From Paulinella micropora (taxonomy: Eukaryota; Cercozoa; Imbricatea; Euglyphida; Paulinellidae): a DNA stretch of 64,000 nt. Below, in pieces: positions 38,844 to 48,439 of the stretch. Within the stretch, counting starts at the first letter, position 1; the number at the start of each line of letters is the position of its first letter. The notes below the pieces were generated by a model. It was not told where the DNA came from and ran no database searches. It saw only the letters and a program-made list of their open reading frames with translations. A program made the translations under genes and the position numbers. The stretch covers positions 62,001 to 126,000 of the forward strand of contig WBZZ01004744.1 of NCBI GenBank assembly GCA_019918135.1, read 5' to 3'.

Positions 38844-40343
38844 CTACCTTACTCTGATCGCGTTTTTCCTCCGAGTCTCGTTTTTCGGCGTCCTTGGACA
38901 GCTGTAAAGTCGCGCGGATGGCGGCAAATGATTGCATTTCCTCGTCGGAGTATACCAAGTTGCCTGCTGCATCCCGATCATATCGTGGGAATAGGCTTGT
39001 GAAAAGTCGAGGTGAGAGATCATGAGGTCATTGAATGCAGCATAAGATACTAGTAGCAAAAGAAACATTGGTTGGGCGGTGGGGGAAGAGCATTCATATG
39101 CATTGTAATGAATGTATTCTTTCATCCTATTTCCTAAAGCTACTAGTCGCGATTTGTATTTCTCCTGACCTGTAGACTCATCTGTCTTTATGGCATCAAC
39201 AAATGTTGTATGGACAGGAGGTACATTCGCTGTTATTGCTGCGGCTCGAGGTACCGATTGCAGTGCTTTGCATTCGAACAAACCTTGTAACTCGGCTAGT
39301 TGAGCAGCATGTACCTGAGGGTGTGACTTTATGGTTTTCTGTGGGATATGTAACACTCTTGTGAACAAACAATAGCTGTCCTGTCCTAAGGCCTCCTCTT
39401 CCCCCTCCTCAAACTCATGAGCAAAAATAATGTGTACGGTATGAGTGGGGTGGTTTGCTGGTGTTTGTTTCCTAAGCCTGGGCCCAGCAACTATTTTTGT
39501 TGAAGTTATTGCAGCACCATCCCATGTTTGTGGTATGCCTTTGTTACTACATCTATCTGGTAGAGGGGATTGTGGTGCAGATGAGGAGTGTTGGGCTGGG
39601 TTTGATGTTGCTCTGTTGTGTTGTGTCGATTGCCGAGGTGCTGTGTTCGTCTTTTTCTCTTGTGCAACCGTTGTTGCTGGAGTGGGAGCAAATGCATTTG
39701 GTGGGGGATGGAGTGAGCCAAAATATGGGCTTGGTTGCACGTAAAGACTTGAAGTGGCCTCGGTGGTGTGTGGGGTTGTCGTGTCATCGTCCAGTGTGTC
39801 GAGTGTGTTTTGTGAGAAATGTGGCAGTTGGTTTGTTGGCCACCAGCCATTGGGTGTGTTGGAGTCCTGAAATTGTGGCAGTTGGTCCTCGTTTTTCCAC
39901 TGGACTGACTGGGTAGATGGTATGCTAGTGGTAGGAGGCGAGGTGGAGGATGTTATGTTGTGCGACACTAGTAGTGGTTGCCAAGGTCGTGCAGGTATTT
40001 TGCATGTGTAGCCACGAGTCATTGTATCGAAACGAACATTACGTTTTTCTACTGTGGCTGTCTGTTTGGTGTCGTGAATGAGGATTTTATAGACTCGACA
40101 AAATATGTTGTAGCCAATGAGAGTACCTGGCACGGCGACAGGCTGTGCTTTCGTCGTTTCCATTTTCACCCAGGCGAGGCATCCGAAAGGTTGCACGAAC
40201 GATTGCACAGGTTTTCGGCACATAAGCAATTCCCAAGGGGATTTGCCTTTGTCCTTACCTCTGCAAAGGGGCGTGACCATTCGTATGGCCAGTGTCGCTT
40301 TATGACACTGTGTCCTCCCAAAATGTGTTAGGCAGGCCTGCAT
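38844..40343 (-). CDS. Copia integrase C-terminus, hinge and RT start
   Basis: The frame begins with the end of the integrase (GKSPWELLMCRKPVQSFVQP, FGCLAWVKM). A long Pro/Thr/Gln-rich hinge of about 200 residues follows. RT then opens with HTTFVDAIKTDE, EKYKSRLVALGN and ISHLDFSQAYSHD, where the first catalytic Asp of Copia RT lies. It is in good condition over most of its length. Confidence 0.75.
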   Translation of the reverse strand: MQACLTHFGRTQCHKATLAIRMVTPLCRGKDKGKSPWELLMCRKPVQSFVQPFGCLAWVKMETTKAQPVAVPGTLIGYNIFCRVYKILIHDTKQTATVEKRNVRFDTMTRGYTCKIPARPWQPLLVSHNITSSTSPPTTSIPSTQSVQWKNEDQLPQFQDSNTPNGWWPTNQLPHFSQNTLDTLDDDTTTPHTTEATSSLYVQPSPYFGSLHPPPNAFAPTPATTVAQEKKTNTAPRQSTQHNRATSNPAQHSSSAPQSPLPDRCSNKGIPQTWDGAAITSTKIVAGPRLRKQTPANHPTHTVHIIFAHEFEEGEEEALGQDSYCLFTRVLHIPQKTIKSHPQVHAAQLAELQGLFECKALQSVPRAAAITANVPPVHTTFVDAIKTDESTGQEKYKSRLVALGNRMKEYIHYNAYECSSPTAQPMFLLLLVSYAAFNDLMISHLDFSQAYSHDMIGMQQATWYTPTRKCNHLPPSARLYSCPRTPKNETRRKNAIRVR

Positions 40344-42297
40344 CTAACTGTGCTGCTAGTGCGCGTGTGTCGTCTGTCCTATTCATTCTTTCAGCAAAGG
40401 GGTTCATGTTAGGCTCGTTACGTGTGGTGGTTTTGAGGATGATGCCGTGTTTGTCTGTATAGTCTTTTAGTACTTTAGAGACAAACTCGCCATCTGCTCT
40501 TATCTGCTTTAGTTTGTTGCCTGACTGTCGTTCAAAGAAAGCAAATATGCGTGTTAAATGTGGCATGTAAAGCTTAGCTTCGCGGGTAGGTGTGTAGATG
40601 TCACAAGCAAACTTAGAGCGAGAACATGTCACTCCCCCTCTGTAGTAGTTACCGTATCTTGACATTACGGGGAATGGGCCGCTGAAATCTATGTTGAGTG
40701 CTTCACCTTGCTTATATTCTAGGTCTAGATAGTTACCTCTGTACATAGGGGGTTTGTTAGGTTTGCCTCTATTGCATCCATGACATGCACGTACCAGACG
40801 CATCCAATCTTTTCCAGCGATGCGTCTGCCTACGCTCTTTGCAAACTCGTTCATTATGAGTGAGTTTGCATGCATCAGAGCTCTGTGTAGGATCATTGGA
40901 TCGTACGGTGCATGTGATGGGAGAGGATTGACTGACCATAATGCAAGGTCTGGTAGGTTGTCGATGGCTGCGGCCAGTGACAGTTGTTCTCTCTGCTTGT
41001 ACCTGTATGGTATATATCTTTGATGAGGGTCAAGTGGTGTCATTCCTGGCTTATCTAACTCGTATAGCAAGTGTGAATTGAGCCTCCCCCTTGCTAGTAT
41101 GTTCTTCTTGTCAAGTGTTATGGGCTTGTCATAGATGAATACTTGACCATTTTGATGGATGATTGTTTTGTGCATGTCATGGTCAAGGCGTGGGGTGGGA
41201 ACAAGGTTGAATGGTAATGACGGTGATATGAGTGAGTTGGGAAATGACTGTTTAACCGATTGACCATAACCATTGAGCCACGTCGGAGTGGCAGTAGCCC
41301 GCGTCCTCACCGGAAGCGGCTTACCAGATATGCTATTGAGGAAAGCCGGTTTCTCTTCGCGGATAGACTTGGGGTCGATAGGCGCCTTCTCATGGAATAG
41401 CCATCGGTTGCATGCGCTGTCGACCACGTCAGGGGGATTGCCGTCGGCCATTAGCACATATTTGACCATAGGGTGCTTGAGCTCTGCCCGTTCTAAGTCC
41501 ATTGTCTCCTGCATCCATCTGTTGTATTCGTCCATGTTCTTGAACTCCAAATATTCCAGCTCTGGATGCCTGTTGACGTAGTATTGCCACTCGCGTACGT
41601 TGGCGAAGTCCAGGGCGGGTGGGCAGAGATAGTTCTCATGTTCAGGGTCGTCGAGCTCCGGGTCGTCGATGTCGTCAGTTGCATCTTCGTCAGGGACGGT
41701 TGCAACGTCTGTGGTATCTTCTTTCGGGTCCCTTATTGCTTCTAATTCGTCAAATACGTCTGCCATTAACACGAATTCGAATGTGTGTGAGTAGTCATGA
41801 CGTCGTAGGCGTTCGAGTAGTTCTTCAGCTTCCACACGTCCGGCAGGTGGGTAATAGTTGAGCGGTGGTCTCACGTTGTCGTTGAACAGTGGTTCTATTT
41901 CAGGTGTGTATGGTGCTGGAGGCGGTGAATGCTTCACATCGGACGGCGCGTCGGGTATGTTGAGTATGCGTTTCAGTTGCTTCTCCAGTTGTTCTCGCCA
42001 TCTTTCGCCTGCTGCACCTACACCGTAGGGTTCGTGCTGTTCTTGTCCGGTCTCATCTGTTCCACTTGGAGGTGGTGGGAGCATAGTCCATGGTGGGTCC
42101 GTCTCGTTGATTGTATACGCTTCGTCGAAGTTGGGTATGTCCGGCGTGGTAGCGGCGAGCGCAGCTAAGTTCGCATTCGGTGTCGAAGAGGTCACCTCGT
42201 AGTCTTCTTCGTTTTCCGTGAAGTTAAGGTGGGCGTGTGATTGTGCCATTGTGGCCGTCCTGAGGTCCACACGTCTTCCCCCTCGTCGTAAATTCAT
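40300..42297 (-). CDS. Copia integrase ORF
   Basis: A 665-codon frame. The N-terminal 330 residues are acidic and unique. Then come the integrase zinc region (H-x-A-L-M-H-A-N-S...ACHGCNRGK) and the catalytic core: NIDFSGPFPVMSRYG with the first Asp, KLKQIRADGEFVSK with the second, and NPFAERMNRT with the Glu. It is well preserved and continues into the next frame at its downstream end. Confidence 0.8.
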   Translation of the reverse strand: MNLRRGGRRVDLRTATMAQSHAHLNFTENEEDYEVTSSTPNANLAALAATTPDIPNFDEAYTINETDPPWTMLPPPPSGTDETGQEQHEPYGVGAAGERWREQLEKQLKRILNIPDAPSDVKHSPPPAPYTPEIEPLFNDNVRPPLNYYPPAGRVEAEELLERLRRHDYSHTFEFVLMADVFDELEAIRDPKEDTTDVATVPDEDATDDIDDPELDDPEHENYLCPPALDFANVREWQYYVNRHPELEYLEFKNMDEYNRWMQETMDLERAELKHPMVKYVLMADGNPPDVVDSACNRWLFHEKAPIDPKSIREEKPAFLNSISGKPLPVRTRATATPTWLNGYGQSVKQSFPNSLISPSLPFNLVPTPRLDHDMHKTIIHQNGQVFIYDKPITLDKKNILARGRLNSHLLYELDKPGMTPLDPHQRYIPYRYKQREQLSLAAAIDNLPDLALWSVNPLPSHAPYDPMILHRALMHANSLIMNEFAKSVGRRIAGKDWMRLVRACHGCNRGKPNKPPMYRGNYLDLEYKQGEALNIDFSGPFPVMSRYGNYYRGGVTCSRSKFACDIYTPTREAKLYMPHLTRIFAFFERQSGNKLKQIRADGEFVSKVLKDYTDKHGIILKTTTRNEPNMNPFAERMNRTDDTRALAAQLDAGLPNTFWEDTVS

Positions 42298-43561
42298 CTA
42301 GGCTCATCGCCATATCTACCATTGTGGGTGAGTCTATGAACAGTGGCGCGTGTGGTCCACCTTCACGGTAACGTAACAGATGTTGAAATGCGAGGTCGCC
42401 TAGCTCGGGCTGGTCCGTTGGTATGCCGAGTAGATCGTATCTCGTTCCCCTTTCTCGAAGTCGGTTGATGAGTGGATGCCGCTTGGCCATGTTGCAGAAC
42501 TCTTTGTGTGCCGGCCAATCGGTCCTCTGATGATCGGTGTTGCAGTAGTAGACGAGTTGACATCCGCTGCAACGCTTCAGTTTCCCTTCTTGTTCGCCGC
42601 AGTAGGTGCAATCCCATCTAATGCTGCCGCGTCTGGTTTCGCGTATAGTCTTGCAGTCGACGCGGTCTGGTTTGGTTAGTGCCCAGTTCTCCGGGAGTAG
42701 TCGGAAGTCCTTCACGATGCTCCAGTAGGCCAACTCATCGGTGGTAGGGTGACGAAAGCAATGATGTGCATCTGTCCAAGCGAAGGTGTATCGTCGTTCT
42801 GTTGGCTGTGAAACTCCAGGTACACGTCTGTATTGCACTGGTTGGCCGTAGGGTAATGCTTCGATGGCTTGTGTGCTTCTTATTGCGTCCTTGTTGTCCG
42901 TAGATGCATTCGCTGAAGTCGTCGTCGTGGCCAACGGGGTAAAGCACTCGGTCTGCAGGTTCGGTGGGATAGGTACCGTGAAACTTGAAATGGGCGATTC
43001 CTCATTGTGTGCCATCGACGGGGTAGGCGGTGTTTCGCTCATCGAGGTGTCCTCTGCGCTGGGTGAACTCAACTGTCGCTGTCGATGTTCTCCGATGGGC
43101 GTTGAGGTAGGTTGCTCTTCTTGACGGTCTTGCTCTGATGTCGTCCTGTCTTCCGGTGCAGGTGAGCTCATAAAGCTCTGTGTTGGCACGCGCGGGGATT
43201 GTGTAGTTGTTTCCGGCGGTTGTTGCGGTGAACTACCTGGTTCACGTCGTGCTCGTCTCGGGCATCTTGTCCGCAGTACGATGTGCTCAATACCTGTTGA
43301 GCCGGGCGCGTCTTGAACTAGCAGCGATGGTAACATCCACGGATCCGTTCTTGGAAGGAAATAGTTGAGGGGTGTTCCAAGGGGGCACCAAGGTCGCGGG
43401 CAATGGGCAGGTGGGACAGGGAATCCTTGTGGGATCGCTCGAAATGCGTCCCGCATGCGCGTCCATTGAACGTAGGTACGTCTGTAGTCGTTCTCGTCCA
43501 TGCGTTGTGTGATTGTCAGCGAGCTCCATGGGATGTCTGGGCGTCTCGTCGGGTCTTCCAC
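42224..43561 (-). CDS. MYND-finger ORF of the large Copia element
   Basis: A 445-codon frame lies between gag and integrase. Residues 1-230 are Pro/Thr/Ser-rich. A MYND-like finger follows at about residues 325-365: CTYCGEQEGKLKRCSGC, then YYCNTDHQRTDWPAHKEFC. All ligand positions are kept except that the expected Cys before Q is His (DHQ), which can still bind zinc. The final part runs to TMVDMAMSLDE. No protease signature was found, though the position is that of the protease. It is a third, more diverged MYND in a Copia element of a different gag lineage. Confidence 0.8.
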   Translation of the reverse strand: MEDPTRRPDIPWSSLTITQRMDENDYRRTYVQWTRMRDAFRAIPQGFPVPPAHCPRPWCPLGTPLNYFLPRTDPWMLPSLLVQDAPGSTGIEHIVLRTRCPRRARREPGSSPQQPPETTTQSPRVPTQSFMSSPAPEDRTTSEQDRQEEQPTSTPIGEHRQRQLSSPSAEDTSMSETPPTPSMAHNEESPISSFTVPIPPNLQTECFTPLATTTTSANASTDNKDAIRSTQAIEALPYGQPVQYRRVPGVSQPTERRYTFAWTDAHHCFRHPTTDELAYWSIVKDFRLLPENWALTKPDRVDCKTIRETRRGSIRWDCTYCGEQEGKLKRCSGCQLVYYCNTDHQRTDWPAHKEFCNMAKRHPLINRLRERGTRYDLLGIPTDQPELGDLAFQHLLRYREGGPHAPLFIDSPTMVDMAMSLDEFTTRGKTCGPQDGHNGTITRPP

Positions 43562-43761
43562 GTAATCAGGGTGCGGTGCGGGCGATGCTTAAGTGGGGGT
43601 GGGAGGGTAATAGGTATCAGAAGTGGGTGTTAGAGGAGACAGTTGGATAGGTCCTGCTCTATTTCTGTACCTACTTCCCCTTTGTACGTAGGCTACTTCT
43701 TCTTGCGATGGTTCGTCCTCCTCTGGTCCGGGTCGTTCGTCGTCGGAGTCGGCGGAATGCA

Positions 43762-45114
43762 TCAGCCATGTCTCGGGTGGTCGCCTGTTGGATCATCGAC
43801 GTCGTCCGTGGCTTCCACTTCGGTTGTCGCGTTGGCTTGTCCGCTCGATCGTTGAATCCGTCTTGTGTTGGTCTGTCTAGGTTGGCCTCCACGTCCTCGT
43901 TGATTCGGTCCTCCCCCTCGACCACCGCGACGTGTGTTCGAGTTTGGCTGCGCGGGTCGTCTGCGGACTGGGCATTCAGCCCCAGAGTGTTTCGGTCGGC
44001 CCTCGCAGACTCGTTTCATGCAGGTGGATCGACACTGGGCCGCAATGTGTCCTCGTCGGTTGCAGTTGAGACATTGGATGTCTTTGTTGATAGCAACGGG
44101 TGTGGCCGAAGTGAACAGGGCTGCTGTCGAGGACCTAGATGAGGCAGCAGAGAGTTGGTTAGCATGGTATGCTTGTAAGATGAGTGAACATGTCTCATTA
44201 TAACGTGGTTTGTCAGCATCAGCACGAGACCAATACATAGTTCCCCCTACATCCCCCATAGATAGAGAGGCGCACTCCTTAAGTTTAAAGAGCAAGAATA
44301 CGACTCTGAATTCATCAAGTAGAGGCACTCCTCTTGACTGTAGGCGCTCGAAGCGTTGGGTCAAGAGCTCCATCCATGCTGGTAGGCCATTGCTTGACTT
44401 CAGCTTTGTCTCGAACAGCTGCATTAGTAGGCGAGCGATGGAAACCGATCCTTTGCTGCCGAATCGCTCGCAGATCGCTGTCCAGATCACCGCTGGGCTG
44501 GTTCCTGCTCGTTGGACGGTCAGTAGAGCTGTCGACTCTTGGCATGCTTCCACAAGGAAGCAGCGGACATGGATCTGTGCTTTGATGTAGTCTGCTTGGC
44601 TGAAAAGTGTATCCAGGTCAGTTGGTACGTTGATAGTAGGCAAGAGGGCGGGTGCTTGGCTACCTGAGGACGGGTTGGTCGAGGATGGGCTGCTTGAGGA
44701 CGAGCTGGTCAGTGATGACGAGCTGCTCGATGATGAGTCGCCACGTCTCGATCCGTATGCTTCATCGTCTTCGTCGTCATCGCTCCTCCTTCTCGACTGT
44801 CTTGCTGTCGAGGTGGTCGTAGACCCAGGTGCTGACAGTCCAGATCCAGTAATGTTGTTAGGGGCGGGGTGGGTGGGTCTTAGTCCAGTAGTTCTGGTAC
44901 TTGCGTAGATTGTAGCAATCTCTTGTACCGAGTAGGGCGATTCTTGGTCTTCCAGAAGTAGTATGTAGCGTGCGCCCACGCCCAATAAAAAAGCGAAAAA
45001 TTGGAATTTCCAAAGGTCAAATTCATCGATGGGTCTTTTCAGGAATTTCGGTAGCTTGAGTTGGTAACGGGGCGCATCCAAGGCTCCATAACCAGTAAGT
45101 ACACTAGTAGACAT
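43762..45114 (-). CDS. Copia gag with CCHC zinc knuckle
   Basis: The ATG at 45112-45114 opens 450 residues (MSTSVLTGYGALD). An N-terminal helical domain (LDLWKFQFFAFLLGV-like) is followed by a poly-Ser insertion at about residues 127-150. The helical gag core carries IWTAICERFGSKG, typical of UBN2-type gags. The knuckle is CLNCNRRGHIAAQC, and the RGG-rich tail is likely RNA-binding. The frame is whole. It differs clearly in sequence from the gags at 16.1 and 25.0 kb. Confidence 0.85.
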   Translation of the reverse strand: MSTSVLTGYGALDAPRYQLKLPKFLKRPIDEFDLWKFQFFAFLLGVGARYILLLEDQESPYSVQEIATIYASTRTTGLRPTHPAPNNITGSGLSAPGSTTTSTARQSRRRSDDDEDDEAYGSRRGDSSSSSSSSLTSSSSSSPSSTNPSSGSQAPALLPTINVPTDLDTLFSQADYIKAQIHVRCFLVEACQESTALLTVQRAGTSPAVIWTAICERFGSKGSVSIARLLMQLFETKLKSSNGLPAWMELLTQRFERLQSRGVPLLDEFRVVFLLFKLKECASLSMGDVGGTMYWSRADADKPRYNETCSLILQAYHANQLSAASSRSSTAALFTSATPVAINKDIQCLNCNRRGHIAAQCRSTCMKRVCEGRPKHSGAECPVRRRPAQPNSNTRRGGRGGGPNQRGRGGQPRQTNTRRIQRSSGQANATTEVEATDDVDDPTGDHPRHG

Positions 45115-45224
45115 TAGTCTCCGGATACTTGAATAATACTTTGCGCTGAGGCACTTTGATCAAAGAACAATAATGAATTTAATCAATGGTTAGAAACCAA
45201 TGACTGAAACTCAATCTAATTTAC

Positions 45225-45479
45225 AATAAATTGAAAGTGAAATAAATACCACAAATTTATATACTGATCTTGTGGTCAGAAATTCAAGTGATGATTCAGT
45301 ATGGGCCAATCTATACTAACTGGCAACTAATTGTGAATAACGGTAATATCAACGTAACGAATAATAATTATTATACGAAATATGAAAATGGTAATGAATA
45401 TGATCTGGTCAAATATAAATGTTATGTCGTGAAATTGACCATAAAAGGTAACAATATATTGAGTAAATATTATTGCTTA
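45225..45479 (-). repeat. 255-bp 5' LTR of the large Copia element
   Basis: It is the inverted partner of 38019-38273, of equal length and about 97 percent identical by eye. It lies just upstream of the leader and gag on the minus strand and directly beside the first gypsy codons at 45.5 kb on its outer side. Confidence 0.8.
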
Positions 45480-45501
45480 CTGATTCTCCAAGTTTACGGA
45501 C

Positions 45502-47736
45502 ATGCCAGGCCATCAACTGGAGCTTCAAAAAGCCTTTGGCGCCAAGGGCTCTCCAGGCATGGATCCTGAACTCTACATTGTTCGAGACATCTTTGCTACT
45601 TATTTTCCAACAGCGGCCATGACCATGATTCCAGGCACTCACCCGCATTTCCTTCACCTTGGTTACTGGATCCCTAAGCACTTTATCCTCAATCAGGGCC
45701 TATGGCCGGATTCAACGATGGTACAGATGCAACACCCGATAGTGGAACGCTACTTCCCTAGGATACGATCGCTCCCGCACGGTGCTTTCCGTATCGAACC
45801 TCTTGATAGACTGCCTCCCTTCAAAGTGACTGAAGACTGGCTTCTCCCTTCGGCAGATTTCAACCATTTTGCCGACAGGCCACTTTTGGTGCAAACTTTC
45901 CTTCCGCTGGATACTGATCTACCACGTACCAATGTAAGCAAGATATACGCGCACACAGAACCGCGACAATGGTATGGGAAGACACCATGGGACAATGAAT
46001 ATGCGACAGAGTTCTCTGAAGCCATCCGAGGCTTACACCGCGACCGCCCTACTATCTTAATGCAGCGCTACTGGCCCCTCGCAACAATGCACACGAGATG
46101 GACCCTGAGACCTTTGAGGACTTCACATGCGGTCTTGCTCTCATTTCGGGAACCAGAAGCCCTCTCGCAGTCATCAACACCGAAGCCATGTGCCTGATCC
46201 GTGCGGACACTACATCGGCCCCTGTGATGACCCGTCGGGGATGTAATGTGTCTACTAAAACCGAACTTGAAAATATCTTCAGTATCCCGGAAGGCGCTAC
46301 CATGATGTCACGGTTTTACAATAGCAAACAAACTGCCATCATATTTCACTTCGGCCCACAAAACGGCAGAAACACTGCCCAACTCATCGCAGCCTCTCTA
46401 GCTGGACCTAACATCGAACCCACCGGCGATGTCCCATACTTATTACTTCAAAGAAGGAATGGCCATCGACTTTTTCTACCGCCCATGGGGATATCGATCT
46501 TCGTACCTCGGCCTACTTGTGGGAGCAAACCCCAACGCCTCCCCTTTAGCAGCCGTCCTTCAAGGAGAACTCGTATTCCCGTGATGTAGTATGGAACAAA
46601 CCGAAGCCAAACACCTGCGCTTTGACCCGATACCACTCTCGACATCGTCATACGTTCGCAGTGTTTTTCGACTCCCGACTCGAGAACGCTGCTTTGCCCT
46701 ACAACACTGTTTTCATCGTCTTCCATGTAATGACCCAATATCGCTCAAAATTGTCGCAAACGACACGTACTACGACCTCGACAGCACCAATGCTACTACA
46801 GGCCTACGCGCAGTACATGAGCGATCCTACGACTGCATTTTCGATTTGCCGCTCAGTTTTTTCGACGATTGCAACCTCACGGTGTACTACATAGACAGAA
46901 GCGACGAACTGTTCTTGGGCTCATTTTTTAACCCCAACCACTATATGGGGCAATCAATAGGTATAATGAAATTCATTGGGATAGTTACGCTCGGCGACGC
47001 CGCAACCCGCGACTATCTTCAGAAGTCACACAATTGGACAGCCTCCCCGGGCACGGATAGTGTTAGGGATTAGTTGTTAGGCGAATTCCGTTGGATACGT
47101 TATGAAAATGTCCCGTGGCATCTGGCCCAGTATTTCCTTATGGTCGTAGCCAGCGAAACTGGAAGACGGTCAAGCAAGGAAATTAATGTGGTACACCACC
47201 CACCCCATACTGTCCCATGTTGGACGCACATCATTAGTCCGTACTCTCGAGACAAACGCCTCCGTGGCTACCCCTACGGAGCTCCACTTGTCCGTATGAA
47301 ACCGTCACGCCACGCTCAACGACACTTCCAAGTCTGGCGCCCGGGCGATGTTTACGTGACCCATCACCAAGTGGGCCACACCCATCGTCGATGGCTGAAC
47401 CTCAAGACAAACAGGACAGAGGAAAATCTCTTACATTTCTACACAAGGCTGGAAATGAGCACCCGATATCTAGTGTACGAGAGATTGCTTACCCCAGAAC
47501 CTGAGAACTCTCATGTATTTACACGCTCACCAGGAGCGACACGGAGACACTACCGCATCGGGTATCCTCATACCTATGAAATCCACGATGGATTTGACAT
47601 TCAAGCATCGTCATCGAACCCTTACGAGATAGTGTATTCCCCTGAGAAATACGATGACCAACCTGACTCTTCGTCAAGTTCAAGTTCCTCATCCAGTTCG
47701 TCGATGATTCTAGCTCGAGTTCATCGTCAAGGGTGA
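45502..47736 (+). pseudogene. Gypsy copy B: 5' ORFs of unknown type
   Basis: Frames at 45502-46197, 46098-46589, 46591-47073 and 47074-47736 encode an unusual, aromatic-rich product (HPHFLHLGYWIPKHF, LPLSFFDDCNLTVYYID, YSRDKRLRGYPYGAP) that ends in a Ser run. There is no Cys/His knuckle and little resemblance to known gags. The GYPYGAP part is kept in copy A. In place this should be the structural module; its homology is open. Confidence 0.5.
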
Positions 47737-48335
47737 TGGCCCCTGCTCAGCCTCCATCGGCCCCGGCGTCGTTACCATCGGCCCCAGCGTCGTTACCACC
47801 GGCCCCAGCACAGCCACCGTTGGCCTCAATTCAGCCGCCGTCAACCCCGGCTCATTCACCAGCGGTCACTGGTTCGGACTCACCGGCCGCACCGTTGCCA
47901 CAGGTAACTCGTGCCCACCCTGTTCAACCACAGCCCTCTTCTGGCTGCAAGCCTAGTGAGAACAAGAAGCATCACGACGATGACGATTCAAAAGGCGGCG
48001 GACACGGCCCCTCCTCGTCTTCGTCAAGTGGTTCGTCGTCAAGCAGTTTGCCATCAACGCCGACTACGACCCAGACATCTGCGACTTCTCCTCCCCACTC
48101 AACGACACGACGTTCGCAACACCCTCGGAACAAGGATAGTGTGAACTTTGCGGATTGCCCAAAAGCAACCTCTCCTCCGTTACCTGGCCACTTTGCCTCT
48201 CCCGATCATCGAGCTGCACTTTCAAGACGACGACTTCTCGACCATAAATCTTGGAGTTGCCGCCAATTCAATATGCTCGCTGGGCTTGGCACTGGCTCAA
48301 CTCAGAGTTTGGGCAATACGCAAAGTCAGGCGTGA
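47733..48335 (+). pseudogene. Gypsy copy B: Pro/Ser-rich ORF
   Basis: Residues 1-60 are a Pro-Ala-Ser repeat (PSAPASLPSAPASLP and so on). A His/Asp/Lys patch and a poly-Ser stretch follow. The composition matches the disordered part of the corresponding ORF in copy A. No enzyme motif is visible. Confidence 0.45.
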
Positions 48336-48439
48336 CAACCAAATCTGGGGCGTTCTCCAGACTCTAAACAACTGAGGCTGCCTGACCTCTGACGCTTCAG
48401 ACCGACACTGGCCCGCCATTCTCGTGCACGGATTCCTTC

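Larger units (their letters stand above)
38261..45479 (-). mobile_element. Large Copia element with MYND-bearing ORF
   Basis: In transcript order the element has 5' LTR (45479-45225), leader, gag, a MYND-containing ORF, integrase, hinge and RT. RNase H and the 3' LTR are missing at its downstream end, where it meets the inverted LTR at 38273. The coding region is in about five large frames, so few breaks are present. LTR similarity to the neighbour suggests a recent age. Its outer LTR edge lies directly against the gypsy ORF at 45.5 kb, so it probably inserted there. Confidence 0.85.

Noticed and set aside
38019-45479. The 255-bp inverted pair as terminal inverted repeats of a DNA transposon
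   Set aside because: One copy follows an RNase H frame and a polypurine tract and the other precedes a gag leader, so they are LTRs of two oppositely oriented Copia elements.
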